Below are positions 26,588 to 35,930 of a stretch of 64,000 nt of DNA, one piece after another. Position numbers and translations under genes: made by a program. The notes beneath the pieces were generated by a model that did no database searches, was not told where the DNA came from, and saw only the letters and a program-made list of their open reading frames with translations. Each line of letters begins with the position of its first letter. The first letter of the stretch is position 1. Source of the DNA: Anaerolineae bacterium (GTDB lineage Bacteria > Chloroflexota > Anaerolineae > Promineifilales > Promineifilaceae); assembly GCA_019637635.1 (NCBI GenBank), contig JAHBVI010000015.1:1-64000 (forward strand), given 5' to 3'.

Positions 26588-26699
26588 CGGGTGACGGGTG
26601 ACGGGTGAAGAGTGACGGGTGACGGGTGACGGGTGAAGAGTGACGAGTGACGAGTGACCAAATAATTCTCACGCATCACTCGTCACGCATCACGTATCA
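26585..26699. repeat. Heptamer repeat filling the gap between two convergent genes
   Basis: Units GTGACGG, GTGAAGA and GTGACGA run from the GT-C stop codon. They are followed by complementary TCACGCA-type units up to the malQ stop codon, so both stop codons are contributed by the repeat. The two halves are mutually complementary and could form a long hairpin terminator. Confidence 0.85.
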
Positions 26700-28247
26700 C
26701 GCCTTCTCCGCCACAATCGCCTCCACCTTTGCCGTTTGCTGTTGGCCGGGGGCACGGCCGTACAACTCCGTAAGCTCGCGCAGGCGGTAAACCAGGTGGT
26801 CGCTCAGGGCGTCGGCGCGGTAACGCCAGCGCCAATAGCCGCCCACCTTGCCGGGGAAATTCATGCGCGCTTCATTGCCCAAACTGAGCAGGTCTTGCAT
26901 GGGGATCACGGCCGTGTTCGCCACCGAACTATGCGCCAGCCGGATCATATCCCAGGCAATATCGTGCCCGTTCACGGCCATATAGCGCCGCGCATGGTCT
27001 TGTTCATGTTGGCTGGCATTCAGGTACCAGCCCACCGTTGTTTCATTGTCATGTGTGCCGGTGTAAACGACGCAGTTACGGCCGAAACTATGCGGTAAAA
27101 AGCTGCTGTTGCGCTCGCCGCCAAAACCGAACTGCAAAATTTTCATACCGGGGAAGTTAAATTCGTCCCGCAAAGCCTCCACTTCCGGCGTGATCACGCC
27201 TAAATCTTCGGCAATGAGGGGCAGGTCCCCTAATTTTTCTTGCAGTGTGCGGAAGAAGGGCGCGCCTGGTCCCTGTACCCAGCGGCCGACAACGGCCGTA
27301 GGTTCAGTCGCCGGAATCTCCCAATAGGCGTTAAAGCCGCGGAAATGGTCAATACGCACAATGTCTGCCTGCACAAAGCTCATATCCAGCCGCTTTTCCC
27401 ACCAGGCGTACCCATCGGCGGCCATCCTGTCCCAGCGGTAGAGTGGGTTGCCCCACCGCTGCCCCGTCTCGCTGAAATAATCCGGCGGAACCCCGGCGAT
27501 CACCGTTGGCTGCCCTGCCTCGTCCAGAAAAAAGAGGTCGGGGTTGGCCCACACGTCGGCGCTATCATAGGCCACAAATATGGGCAGGTCGCCGACAATC
27601 TGAATTCCGCGAATGTTGGCATACGCTTTCAGTTCCAGCCATTGTTTGAAAAAGAGGAATTGCAGGAATTTGTGCAGCGCCACCTCATCGGCCAGCTTTT
27701 TGCCCCACTCCTTCATCGCTTTTGGTTTACGCAGGGCAATCTCCTTTGGCCAGGTATTCCAGACGCCGCCTTCCTGGTGGGCAAACTGGTTTTTCAAGGC
27801 CATAAACAGGGCAAAATCGTCCAGCCAATACGCCTGCTCCTGGCTAAATTCGGCCAGAGCCGTCTGCTGCACGGCCGTGCCGTTACTCTGAAAATGGGTA
27901 AACGCCTGCCGCAGCAATTTCATCTTGTAGGTGATGACGGGGCCGTAATCTACCTGATGGTTGGGGAAAGGGGGGACGGTGATCACGGCCGTAGCCGGTA
28001 AATACCCCTCCTCCACCAGCTTATCCGGGCTGATCAGCAGTGGATTCCCGGCAAACGCCGAAAAACATTGGTACGGTGAATCGCCATACCCCGTTGGCCC
28101 CAGCGGCAGCGTTTGCCACAGCGCCTGTTTGCTCTCAATCAGAAAATCCACAAACCGGTACGCCGATTGCCCAAAGTCACCAATCCCATACCGGCTGGGC
28201 AAAGAAGTGGGATGTAATAAGACGCCTGCGGCACGTTTGAATCGCAT
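26697..28247 (-). CDS. malQ: 4-alpha-glucanotransferase (amylomaltase)
   Basis: 516-aa GH77 enzyme that transfers alpha-1,4-glucan segments. N-terminus GVLLHPTSLPSRYGIGDFG and LPLGPTGYGDSPYQ. The catalytic Asp is in DIVRIDHFRGF, the acid/base Glu in AEDLG, and the stabilising Asp in THDNETT. Length is standard. Start at 28247 with AGAGGAAAC as ribosome site. Glycogen synthase glgA precedes it on the same strand (58 bp gap with a perfect hairpin), giving an alpha-glucan operon. Confidence 0.96.
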   Translation of the reverse strand: MRFKRAAGVLLHPTSLPSRYGIGDFGQSAYRFVDFLIESKQALWQTLPLGPTGYGDSPYQCFSAFAGNPLLISPDKLVEEGYLPATAVITVPPFPNHQVDYGPVITYKMKLLRQAFTHFQSNGTAVQQTALAEFSQEQAYWLDDFALFMALKNQFAHQEGGVWNTWPKEIALRKPKAMKEWGKKLADEVALHKFLQFLFFKQWLELKAYANIRGIQIVGDLPIFVAYDSADVWANPDLFFLDEAGQPTVIAGVPPDYFSETGQRWGNPLYRWDRMAADGYAWWEKRLDMSFVQADIVRIDHFRGFNAYWEIPATEPTAVVGRWVQGPGAPFFRTLQEKLGDLPLIAEDLGVITPEVEALRDEFNFPGMKILQFGFGGERNSSFLPHSFGRNCVVYTGTHDNETTVGWYLNASQHEQDHARRYMAVNGHDIAWDMIRLAHSSVANTAVIPMQDLLSLGNEARMNFPGKVGGYWRWRYRADALSDHLVYRLRELTELYGRAPGQQQTAKVEAIVAEKA

Positions 28248-28259
28248 GTTTCCTCTGAG

Positions 28260-28311
28260 GGGTAATTGAGTAACTGTGTAATTACCCAATTACACAGTTA
28301 CTCAATTACCC
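28260..28311 (-). terminator. 24-bp perfect hairpin between glgA and malQ
   Basis: GGGTAATTGAGTAACTGTGTAATT (shown here only by its ends: left arm 28260-28283, right arm 28288-28311) with loop ACCC. It is built from AATTGGGTA-type repeats and includes the last bases of glgA. It may attenuate malQ. Confidence 0.8.
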
Positions 28312-29748
28312 AAAAGTTCGGGCAATCGCCCATTCATATAATTGCTGGTAGCTCAGCGCCGAGCGCCGCCAGGAGAAGTCGGCGGCCATGCCGTTGTGCT
28401 GAATTTGCCGCCAGCGCGGGCGGTCTACGTTGTACACATAAATTGCCCGCTGCAGCGCCTGCCAGAAGGCTTCGGTGCTGTAGTCAGAGAATGTAAAACC
28501 GGTGTGCCCTTCAATGACCGTATCCGCCAGACCGCCGGTGGCGCGGACAACGGGCACGCTGCCATAGCGCATGGCAATGAGCTGCCCCAGGCCACACGGT
28601 TCAAAACGGGAAGGCATGATGAACATATCACTGCCCGCATAAATGAGCGGGGCAAACCCGGCGCTGTAGTCCAAAATAGCGGTCATTTTCCCGGCGTGGT
28701 AATAGGCCAGTTGGGCAAACATGCCTTCATAATCGGATGCGCCCGTGCCCAACACGATAAATTGGGCGTCACCGGCAAAACCATTCATCAACAGGTGAAT
28801 GGCGTGTCCGGTAATGTCCAGCCCCTTTTGCCAATCCAGGCGGGAGACCATGGCCACCAGGGGAATGTCATCGCGGATGGGCAGGTCGGCGCGGGCTTGC
28901 AGGGCGCGGCGGTTGTGAAGGCGGGTTTCCAGGTGGTCAGCGTCGTAGTGGGCGGCAATACGGCCGTCGCCTGCCGGATTCCACTCGTCATAGTCCAGCC
29001 CATTCAAAATGCCATGCACGTCATAATGGCGGTGGCGCAGCAGGTTGTGCAGCCCTGCGCCGCCTTCCGGCGTCATGATCTCGCGGGCGTAGGTGGGGCT
29101 GACGGTGTTGACCATGGTGGCATGGTAAATGCCCCGCGCCATAAAGTTCACTTCGCCGTACCCTTCTTCGGCCAGGGAGTGGGTCTGAATGCCCAGGTAA
29201 TCAAAGATGTGCCAGTTGGTGCGCCCCTGGTGGGCCAGGTTGTGGATGGTGAAGATGGTGGAGATGCCCCGGAAACGGCCGTCGCCTTGCCCTGCGGTAG
29301 CCAACCAGGTGATGGCCGGGGCCGTGTGCCAGTCATGAGCGTGGACGATGTCCGGTTTCCACTCCAGCGCCAGCGTCAGTTCCAACGCCGCCCGGCTGAA
29401 AAAGGCAAAGCGGTAGGGGTCATCACTGTAGCCATAAATGTTGGGCCGGTTAAACAGATTTTGCTCGGCAATAAAATAAACGGGAACTTCACTATGGGGC
29501 AGCTTGCCGGTGAATACACCCACCGGCAAATAACCCGACCCGGTGGGTACATGCAGCAAACCCGGTAGAGGCGACACACCGGGGTAGCCGTCTTCAACCT
29601 TTTTATAAGCGGGCATCACCACGCGCACATCATGTCCCAGAGCCTGCAATGCTTTAGGCAGCGAGCCGCCCACATCGCCCAGCCCACCCGTCTTGGCAAA
29701 GGGCGCTACCTCGGCGCTAAGAAAAAGGATTTTGAGTTGGTCTGCCAT
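28306..29748 (-). CDS. glgA: Glycogen synthase
   Basis: 480-aa GT5 enzyme elongating alpha-1,4-glucan from ADP-glucose (possibly UDP-glucose). N-terminal KTGGLGDVGGSLPKAL is the nucleotide-sugar loop. HAHDWHTA and PSRFEPCGLGQLIAMRYG followed by TGGLADTV form the C-terminal donor site. Start ATG 29748 with AGAGG upstream; a TTG one codon earlier is unlikely. First gene of the glgA-malQ unit. Confidence 0.96.
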   Translation of the reverse strand: MADQLKILFLSAEVAPFAKTGGLGDVGGSLPKALQALGHDVRVVMPAYKKVEDGYPGVSPLPGLLHVPTGSGYLPVGVFTGKLPHSEVPVYFIAEQNLFNRPNIYGYSDDPYRFAFFSRAALELTLALEWKPDIVHAHDWHTAPAITWLATAGQGDGRFRGISTIFTIHNLAHQGRTNWHIFDYLGIQTHSLAEEGYGEVNFMARGIYHATMVNTVSPTYAREIMTPEGGAGLHNLLRHRHYDVHGILNGLDYDEWNPAGDGRIAAHYDADHLETRLHNRRALQARADLPIRDDIPLVAMVSRLDWQKGLDITGHAIHLLMNGFAGDAQFIVLGTGASDYEGMFAQLAYYHAGKMTAILDYSAGFAPLIYAGSDMFIMPSRFEPCGLGQLIAMRYGSVPVVRATGGLADTVIEGHTGFTFSDYSTEAFWQALQRAIYVYNVDRPRWRQIQHNGMAADFSWRRSALSYQQLYEWAIARTFG

Positions 29749-29944
29749 CAATCGGTTGCCTCTAATGGTGAAGTGCCCCTATTTTCCACATTTTAGGGTA
29801 GTTTCCAAATGGGGAATGGTTAATTGTCAATTGCCGACGGTCAATGGTCAACGAACCGTCCGTTGCGCATTGACCAGTGATAATTGATCATTGTCACATG
29901 ACCATTTGCCCCTTTCCCGGTACAATAATCATCAGGAGAAACGA

Positions 29945-30727
29945 ATGTCTGCTCGACGTATGTTGCCGTTTATTCTGATCAACATCGTGGTTTCGGCGGT
30001 GGTGATGTTGGCGATTCTCTATTATTGGGAGAATCAGCGGGCGGAAAATGCGCCACTTGTGGCGCAAACGGCCGTAGCCAACCCCGACCTGACTACCCCG
30101 GCTGCCTTACCGCTGGTTTCGGCCGCCACCAACACACCGGAGACAGCGCCAGAACCGGAAGGCCCACCGGTGCATGTGGTGAAAGCCGGGGACACCCTGG
30201 CGAACATTGCCCAAATTTATGGCGTGCCGATGGACGATATTGTGACGGCAAACAACATCGCCAACCCCAACTTTTTATCGGTAGGCGACCAATTGATCAT
30301 CCCGGTGGGTGGATTGGCTACCGCTACGCCATTGCCGCCAGAACCCACGCCGGTCGTATCGCCGACGCCTATCCCGGCGGAACCGGTGACGGTGGCGCCG
30401 GGGAGTGAGGCAATGGTGGGGATTACGGCCGTGATCGCCCCCGGCGACATCAACAACGAGGCGGTGCAGATTATCAACAGCGGCAGCAGCGCCATTGCCC
30501 TGCTTGGTTGGAAGATTGTGGACCAGCAAAACCACTTCTACACCTTCAAGCAGGTCACGCTTTTTGGTGATGGCGCCGGCATCCTGTTTCACACCGGCGC
30601 CGGCCGGGATGGGGCCACAGACGTGTATTGGGGTCGCACCGAAGCCGTCTGGGAACCGGGTGAACTGGTAACATTACTCGACGGACAAGATGGCATCATC
30701 GCAACTTTCACCGTACCCATTGAATGA
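29945..30727 (+). CDS. LysM and lamin-tail-like domain membrane protein
   Basis: 260 aa. An N-terminal signal anchor (about 7-26), a Pro/Thr-rich spacer, a LysM domain at about 77-121 (HVVKAGDTLANIAQIYGVP to LSVGDQLIIPV), a second PT-rich spacer, then a beta domain about 155-258 resembling a lamin tail (INNEAVQIINSGSSAIALLG, WKIVDQQNHFYTF). LysM binds peptidoglycan, so it is probably wall-associated. Start ATG 29945 with AGGAGAAACGA. The 196-bp gap upstream holds only GGTCAAT-type repeats and a weak TACAAT box. Confidence 0.82.
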   Translation: MSARRMLPFILINIVVSAVVMLAILYYWENQRAENAPLVAQTAVANPDLTTPAALPLVSAATNTPETAPEPEGPPVHVVKAGDTLANIAQIYGVPMDDIVTANNIANPNFLSVGDQLIIPVGGLATATPLPPEPTPVVSPTPIPAEPVTVAPGSEAMVGITAVIAPGDINNEAVQIINSGSSAIALLGWKIVDQQNHFYTFKQVTLFGDGAGILFHTGAGRDGATDVYWGRTEAVWEPGELVTLLDGQDGIIATFTVPIE

Positions 30728-30734
30728 GGCCGGT

Positions 30735-30812
30735 TGACCGTAAGGCGTAAACCGTAATCCATAAACCGATTACGGGTCACGGGTCACGGGTTACGGATTA
30801 CGGGTCACGGGC
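30735..30812. repeat. Heptamer repeat downstream of the LysM gene
   Basis: Degenerate units of the type CGTAATC, CGATTAC and GGGTCAC (two adjacent copies), GGATTAC. No gene or terminator-quality hairpin seen in this stretch. Confidence 0.75.
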
Positions 30813-30826
30813 AAAGGGGGAATATC

Positions 30827-31051
30827 ATGCGCGGGATAGTTGATCGTAAAGGGGAGCAGTTTGCTTATGTTCATGGCAAAGGGGTGTATACCCTGGAAGG
30901 GGAATTGACGGGGCACGTAGAGGGTGACTACATCCTTGACCTGGAAGGAAACCGGATGTGGCGATTGGTTGGCGACGGCATCTACTCGCTGGATGGGGCG
31001 GAAACGATAGGGTATTTGAGCAGCGAACGGCCGTTGGAATATGATCTGTAA
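30827..31051 (+). CDS. Small beta-repeat protein, possible 4-fold beta flower
   Basis: 74 aa. Internal repeats of a strand-turn pattern (EGELTGHVEGDYILDLEG, WRLVGDGIYSLDG) recall small beta-flower proteins. No signal peptide or membrane helix. Ribosome site GGGGG with 6-base spacing. Function unknown. The 63-bp inverted-repeat element follows 11 bp after the stop. Confidence 0.65.
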   Translation: MRGIVDRKGEQFAYVHGKGVYTLEGELTGHVEGDYILDLEGNRMWRLVGDGIYSLDGAETIGYLSSERPLEYDL

Positions 31052-31061
31052 CGCGAAGGGC

Positions 31062-31123
31062 AGTGCCAGGCAAGGGGCAAACCGTCTTGGTTAACCGGGG
31101 TTGAAAAACCCTTGCCTGGCACT
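31062..31123. repeat. 63-bp inverted-repeat element, copy 2
   Basis: The left arm AGTGCCAGGCAAGGGGC is identical to copy 1. The right arm ends CCCTTGCCTGGCACT with two changed bases at the inner end. The core GTCTTGGTTAACC matches the reverse complement of the copy 1 core. Lies between the small beta protein and nfo. Confidence 0.88.
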
Positions 31124-31142
31124 ACTTCATTCAGGAGAATCT

Positions 31143-32018
31143 ATGCGATTAGGCGCACACATGAGCGCAGCCGGTGGGCTGCACGAAGCATTCAAACGCG
31201 GCCATGAGGCCGGCTGTGATTCCATGTTGGTCTTCACCAAGAGTAACCGACAGTGGGCGGCCAAACCGATTACGCCCGATGACGTAGAAAAGTACCGGCA
31301 GGCGCAGGCCAATTACAGCCATATCTTTCCCGTAGCCGTCCATGCCAGCTACCTCATCAACATCGCGTCGCCCGACGAGGCGTTGTGGGAGAAATCGTAC
31401 AAGGCCTTGCGCGACGAGGTGGAGCGCGCCGCCGCTTTTGACATTCCCCTGCTTACCTTCCACCCCGGTTCGTACATGGATGGGGATGAGACGACGGGCA
31501 TTGCCCAGATTGCGCGGGCATTGCGTCGGTTGTTGGCAGACACCGCCCCTAGCGTCACCATCTGCCTGGAAACCATGGCCGGGCAGGGCACCAACCTGGG
31601 CCGCACTTTTGACCATCTGGCGGCCATGCTGGATGGCGCAGACCGGCATGAACGATTGGGCGTCTGTTTTGACACCTGCCACGTCTTTGCCGCCGGGTAT
31701 GATATACGCACGCCCGCCGCTTATGAACAAACCCTGGCCGAGTTTGACAAGGTCATTGGTCTGGAATGGATTAAATGTTTCCACTTCAACGACAGCCAGC
31801 ACGAGTTAGGGTCGCGCAAAGACCGGCACGAACATATTGGTGATGGGCATATTGGCCGGGAAGGTTTTGCCAATTTTGTGAATGATCCGCGCTGGGCAAA
31901 CCATGCCGCTCATCTGGAAACACCCAAAACGGAAAAAGACGCCGATGGCAAAGAGATTGACATGGATGTGGAAAATTTGAGGCGTTTGCGGGAGTTGGTC
32001 CGCGGTTCTGGGGATTAG
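31143..32018 (+). CDS. nfo: Deoxyribonuclease IV (AP endonuclease)
   Basis: 291 aa, class II AP endonuclease of base excision repair. Starts MRLGAHMSAAGGL. The trinuclear zinc ligands are visible in VHASY, FHPGS, LETMAG, FDTCH, FHFNDS, DRHEHIG and LETP. Length is typical. AGGAG at 31133-31137 fixes the start. Confidence 0.97.
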   Translation: MRLGAHMSAAGGLHEAFKRGHEAGCDSMLVFTKSNRQWAAKPITPDDVEKYRQAQANYSHIFPVAVHASYLINIASPDEALWEKSYKALRDEVERAAAFDIPLLTFHPGSYMDGDETTGIAQIARALRRLLADTAPSVTICLETMAGQGTNLGRTFDHLAAMLDGADRHERLGVCFDTCHVFAAGYDIRTPAAYEQTLAEFDKVIGLEWIKCFHFNDSQHELGSRKDRHEHIGDGHIGREGFANFVNDPRWANHAAHLETPKTEKDADGKEIDMDVENLRRLRELVRGSGD

Positions 32019-32068
32019 AGATTGGGAGATTGGAATCTCCTAATCCCCCAATCCCCCAATCCCCTTAA
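32013..32068. repeat. GAGATTGG/CCCCAAT heptamer repeat
   Basis: Units AGAGATTGGGAGATTGG then complementary CCCCCAATCCCCCAATCCCC follow the nfo stop. The CCCCAATC type matches a well-known cyanobacterial short tandem repeat. The two halves can pair. Confidence 0.85.
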
Positions 32069-32070
32069 AG

Positions 32071-33132
32071 ATGATGATTGTAGACGCTCACTTGGATCTG
32101 GCCTATAACGTGCGGGAACACGGCCGTGACCTCACCCAACCCCTTGCCGCCATCCGTAGCGCCGAAAAGGGACAAAGCAACAACGGTATTGCTACCGTCT
32201 CCCTGCCCGAACTGCGAAAGGGGGGCGTCGGGCTGGTGTTTGGCACCATCTTCGTCATGCCAGCGACCAGCCCTTTAGCCAGCATTGGCACAAAAGTCGG
32301 CTATAAAGACGCCGCCGAAGCCCATCGCCAGGGCATGGGCCAACTTGATTACTACCACCGCCTGGCCGATGAACAGCCCAACATGCGCCTGGTCACTGAC
32401 CGGCACAGCCTGGATGAAGTGGTTGCCAGCTTTGCCACCGAAGAGAACCGCCTGCTGGGTATTGTTCCCCTGATGGAAGGGGCCGACCCCATTCGCCAGC
32501 CGGAAGAGGCCGAATTGTGGTATGAGCGCGGTCTGCGCCTGGTGGGGCTGGCCTGGGATGACACCCGTTATGCTTCTGGCGCCTGGCGTGGAAGTCGGCA
32601 TGGGTTGACGAGTGACGGCCGTCGCTTGTTGGAAGTCATGGCCCAATTTGGCTTCATTCTGGATTTGACCCACATGAGCGAAAAAGCCTCGCTGGAAGCG
32701 TTAGACAGTTATCCTGGCGCGGTAGTGGCCACCCACAGCAATGCGCGGGCATTGGTCCCCGGTGAGCGTCAACTCAGTGATACCCAAATCCGGCTGTTAG
32801 GCGAGCATCAGGGTGTCATCGGCGTGGTCCTCAGCAATTTCTTTTTGAAAGCCGACCACCGCCACGGTGAACGCAAAGAGTTAGTTACCCTCGACCACGT
32901 GATCGCCCACATTGACCACGTCTGCCAGCTAACCGGCAGCGCCGTTCACGTGGGCATTGGCAGCGACCTGGATGGTGGTTTTGGCGCAGCCGACATTCCC
33001 GCCGAACTGGATTCGGTCGCTGACCTGGTTAACATTGGTGATAAACTGCGGGAACGCGGTTACGCACCGGTTGATGTGGAAAATATCATGGGGGGGAACT
33101 GGCTCACTCTCTTGCGCCGTACATTGCCATAA
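32071..33132 (+). CDS. M19 family membrane dipeptidase
   Basis: 353-aa zinc dipeptidase (renal dipeptidase family). DAHLDLAYN carries the first metal pair. The bridging Glu is in LMEGADPI, the His ligands in LDLTHMSE and VATHSNAR, and the C-terminal GIGSDLDG is conserved. No signal peptide, so it is predicted cytoplasmic. A second ATG at 32074 is equally possible. Hairpin 33142-33167 (GGGCGGGG / CCCCGCCC) follows. Confidence 0.94.
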   Translation: MMIVDAHLDLAYNVREHGRDLTQPLAAIRSAEKGQSNNGIATVSLPELRKGGVGLVFGTIFVMPATSPLASIGTKVGYKDAAEAHRQGMGQLDYYHRLADEQPNMRLVTDRHSLDEVVASFATEENRLLGIVPLMEGADPIRQPEEAELWYERGLRLVGLAWDDTRYASGAWRGSRHGLTSDGRRLLEVMAQFGFILDLTHMSEKASLEALDSYPGAVVATHSNARALVPGERQLSDTQIRLLGEHQGVIGVVLSNFFLKADHRHGERKELVTLDHVIAHIDHVCQLTGSAVHVGIGSDLDGGFGAADIPAELDSVADLVNIGDKLRERGYAPVDVENIMGGNWLTLLRRTLP

Positions 33133-33141
33133 AAAACAGGA

Positions 33142-33167
33142 GGGCGGGGCAACCCCTTACCCCGCCC
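33142..33167 (+). terminator. GC hairpin after the M19 gene
   Basis: 8-bp stem GGGCGGGG / CCCCGCCC with a 10-base loop and no clear T run, so moderate support. Confidence 0.5.
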
Positions 33168-33257
33168 ATCTCCCATTTGCCTCTGCCCTGAACTGCTGTT
33201 CAGACCATTGGTATTGAGAGGAGGAAGTACGCGCTCATTGTAATACAACCATTGTGC

Positions 33258-33277
33258 AGTGTCAATACGGTGACACT
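33258..33277 (+). promoter_or_regulatory. Operator-like inverted repeat before the SUI1 gene
   Basis: AGTGTCA-ATACGG-TGACACT, 7-bp perfect arms, 45 bp upstream of the SUI1 start. Spacing suits a dimeric regulator, identity unknown. Confidence 0.4.
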
Positions 33278-33321
33278 ACAGGGTCAAAGTGGGTCGAGGG
33301 GTTGTTGAGGAAGCGCCAAAT

Positions 33322-33678
33322 ATGTCTCAGCAAAAACGAAACGTTGTCTACTCCACAGATTCCGCCTTTGCAAAGCGTTGTGAACGTTGCGGCAGTTATC
33401 CCTGTCGCTGTCCAAAACCCAAGAGTCTGCCGCCATCGGAACAAACAGCCCACATTCGTCGTGAAAAGAAGGGGCGAGGTGGCAAGACGGTAACGGTGGT
33501 GATGAATTTGCAGCTAACGCCAGAAGACAGAAAGGCGTTGGCAACCAGCCTGAAAAAAAGCTGCGGGGTTGGCGGGGCCATTAAAGAGGAAACAATTGAA
33601 ATTCAGGGGGATCACCGGGAAAAAGTAGCCGCTGCCTTACAGACGCTTGGGTATAAGGTGAAATACGTGGGTGGGTGA
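33322..33678 (+). CDS. SUI1/eIF1-like translation factor (YciH type)
   Basis: 118 aa. The N-terminal part has a CxxC-x3-CxC zinc-ribbon-like cluster (CERCGSYPCRC), then the SUI1 domain: KGRGGKTVTVVMNLQL, SCGVGGAIKEETIEIQGDH, VAAALQTLGYKVK. Bacterial YciH proteins affect start-codon fidelity. Start at 33322 with GAGGAAG. The stop codon is part of a perfect 46-bp palindrome. Confidence 0.92.
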   Translation: MSQQKRNVVYSTDSAFAKRCERCGSYPCRCPKPKSLPPSEQTAHIRREKKGRGGKTVTVVMNLQLTPEDRKALATSLKKSCGVGGAIKEETIEIQGDHREKVAAALQTLGYKVKYVGG

Positions 33679-33720
33679 AAAGCGGGGAGGGTCACGGCCG
33701 TGACCCTCCCCGCTTTTCAC
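33675..33720. terminator. 46-bp perfect palindrome, bidirectional terminator
   Basis: 23-bp arms with no loop, centred on ACGGCCGT (33694-33701). Outer ends are GTGAAAAGCGG / CCGCTTTTCAC, giving T runs on both strands. It includes the SUI1 stop codon and directly abuts the stop of the convergent lipoprotein gene. Confidence 0.92.
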
Positions 33721-34584
33721 TTATCGAGAATTGGCGCTAATGATGGCCGGATTGAGGATATTCAATGTTTGGTCAATGGCGGTATAAGCCAACCCGTAGT
33801 TAAAATCACCCATGTCGCCGCCGTTGACACAGGCCAGATAAGCCGGACGGGTGCGGTCCAGCGCGTAAATGAAAGAAATGAAGTAGACATAATCAATGTC
33901 CTGCCAATTAGGCGGCACAGGGTCAAAAAAGACGCCGGAGTACAAGACATTGTTGTATGCGCCCACATAGTTGGCACATGCCGCTGCATCACCGGCTTTG
34001 GCCGCATCCAGATTAGACCGCATTGTGTTCAGCGCCCCCTGAATTCTGGTCATCTGGCGGCGCAGCTCGTCAGCGTCAAACGGTTTGACCGGAAACACGC
34101 CCAAGATGTCATTGGGATTGGAAATGTAGTAAACGGTGACAAATTCTTCCTCTGCACCCTCAACGGTGGCTGTAGGTGAAGGGGTGCGGGTAGGGCCAAC
34201 CGTATTGGTTGCCCGCGGCGTGGCCGAAGCGGCGGGTGTGTTGGTTGCCGCCGGTGTAGCCGTTGGTTCTGGGGTGTCGGTTGGTTCTGGGGTGTGAGTG
34301 GGGGTGTTGGTGGGCGTGTGCGTCGGTGTGGGCGTTTCGGTGGGCGTAGCTGTTGCGGTCGGTGTGTCGGTGGGGGGTGGTGTATCAGTGGGCGCTGGCG
34401 TGTCTGTGGGCGCCGGGGTGTTGGTGCTGGTGGGGGGAATGGGGGTGTTGGATGGCTCTACTTCAGCCACTTCGGTCGCAGAAGCTGCCGGGGAATCGCC
34501 CCCGCAAGCTGCCAGAGTGGCTGCCAGACCCAGAAGCACAAACAGGATCAGCAGCGCTGAAAAAGGTTTGTAAAAGGTTTTCAT
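33721..34584 (-). CDS. PT-rich lipoprotein of unknown function
   Basis: 287 aa. Signal peptide with lipobox (TLAACGG), then about 110 residues of Thr/Pro repeats ([16 protein letters not shown] style), a stalk common in surface lipoproteins of this group. A C-terminal domain of about 135 residues follows ([36 protein letters not shown]) that I do not recognise. AGGAGG sets the start at 34584. Confidence 0.78.
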   Translation of the reverse strand: MKTFYKPFSALLILFVLLGLAATLAACGGDSPAASATEVAEVEPSNTPIPPTSTNTPAPTDTPAPTDTPPPTDTPTATATPTETPTPTHTPTNTPTHTPEPTDTPEPTATPAATNTPAASATPRATNTVGPTRTPSPTATVEGAEEEFVTVYYISNPNDILGVFPVKPFDADELRRQMTRIQGALNTMRSNLDAAKAGDAAACANYVGAYNNVLYSGVFFDPVPPNWQDIDYVYFISFIYALDRTRPAYLACVNGGDMGDFNYGLAYTAIDQTLNILNPAIISANSR

Positions 34585-34703
34585 TGGTCCTCCTAAAAAG
34601 TAACTGGTGGTTGGCACGGAATTGAGAATCTAAATGTTGTTCCCACCCCAGGCTCAACTAAGCGTATTTTACTGGTTTATGTGCCAAAGTCCAGAAACAA
34701 ATT

Positions 34704-34731
34704 AGAGGCTGCATCGTCAGATGCAGCCTCT
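34704..34731 (-). terminator. Hairpin downstream of fadA
   Basis: 12-bp perfect stem AGAGGCTGCATC / GATGCAGCCTCT with a 4-base loop, 28 bp after the fadA stop on the minus strand, followed by a weak T-rich stretch. Confidence 0.75.
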
Positions 34732-34759
34732 TAAAGAACGTTCAAAACACCACGAAAAT

Positions 34760-35929
34760 TTAGCTCAAATTCTCAAAAATCCCGGCAGCGCCCATACCAC
34801 CGCCAATGCACATCGTGACCATGCCAAACTGGGACTGCCGCCGTTTCATTTCGTGGATGATTTGCACGGTGAGTTTGGCCCCCGTTGCGCCTAACGGGTG
34901 GCCCAGAGCAATAGCGCCGCCATTAACGTTGGTCTTCTCTTCGTCAAAGCCCAGTTCGCGTATGACGGCCACGGCCTGGGAAGCAAATGCCTCGTTGAGT
35001 TCGATCAGGTCAATGTCAGACAGGGACATGCCGGTGCGTTTCAGGAGGCGGGGCACGGCCGTGATCGGCCCCACACCCATAATCTCCGGTCGCACGCCGC
35101 CCACGTTAAAGCCCACAAAACGCACCAACGGCCGTAGCCCCAACGCTTCCGCCTTTTGTCGCTCCATCACAATCACCGCCGCCGCGCCATCGCTCAGCGG
35201 CGAGGCGTTCCCGGCGGTGACCGTGCCGCCCTGCATAAAGACGGGCTTCAGCTTCGCCAGCCCTTCCAGAGTAGTGTCCGGGCGCACGTGTTCGTCTCTG
35301 TCCAGCACAATGGTACGGCGTGAGTTGGGCGTTACCTCTTCCATCTCTACCGGCAGAATTTCATCTTTGAACAGGTCGTGTGCATACGCGGCGGCGGCGC
35401 GCTGGTGGCTGCGCAGGGCATATTCATCCTGCGCCTGGCGGCTGACCTCAAATTCGTCGGCGACGCGCTCGGCCGTCAGCCCCATGCCCATGTACACCTC
35501 TGGCTGGTGTTCCACCATGTACGGGTTGGGATTGACGCGAAAACCGGTCATGGGCACCAGGCTCATCGTCTCCGCGCCGCCGGCAATGATCACGTCTGCG
35601 CCGTTGGCGATGATGCGTTCGGCAGCCAGGGCGATGGTTTGCAGGCCGCTGGAGCAAAAGCGGTTCACCGTCATGCCGGGCACATCAGATGGCAGCCCGG
35701 CGCGCAAGGCAATGGTACGGCCAAAGTTCAACCCTTGCGCCCCTTCCGGCATGGCGCAGCCGATAATCACATCATCCACTTCCTGCGGGTCCAGCCCTTC
35801 CGCCTGGCGCAACGCCTCGCGGATGACGGCTGCGGCCATCTCATCAGACCGCCAACTGCGAGTGGTACCCCGTTTGGCTTTGCCAACGGCCGTGCGGCTG
35901 GCCGCTACAATTACTGCTTCTCGTGTCAT
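34760..35929 (-). CDS. fadA: Acetyl-CoA C-acyltransferase (thiolase)
   Basis: 389-aa thiolase for the last step of beta-oxidation. Nucleophilic Cys92 in NRFCSSG, NEAFA with Asn, the His in GHPLGATG and the second Cys in [10 protein letters not shown]. The start ATG lies one base after the vapC-like stop, with GAGGAG inside that gene, so the two are translated from one mRNA. Works with FadN and the acyl-CoA dehydrogenases upstream. Confidence 0.95.
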   Translation of the reverse strand: MTREAVIVAASRTAVGKAKRGTTRSWRSDEMAAAVIREALRQAEGLDPQEVDDVIIGCAMPEGAQGLNFGRTIALRAGLPSDVPGMTVNRFCSSGLQTIALAAERIIANGADVIIAGGAETMSLVPMTGFRVNPNPYMVEHQPEVYMGMGLTAERVADEFEVSRQAQDEYALRSHQRAAAAYAHDLFKDEILPVEMEEVTPNSRRTIVLDRDEHVRPDTTLEGLAKLKPVFMQGGTVTAGNASPLSDGAAAVIVMERQKAEALGLRPLVRFVGFNVGGVRPEIMGVGPITAVPRLLKRTGMSLSDIDLIELNEAFASQAVAVIRELGFDEEKTNVNGGAIALGHPLGATGAKLTVQIIHEMKRRQSQFGMVTMCIGGGMGAAGIFENLS

Positions 35930-35930
35930 C

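Noticed and set aside
28342..29568. 408-codon ORF antisense to glgA
   Set aside because: Shadow of glgA; no recognisable protein or start signals.
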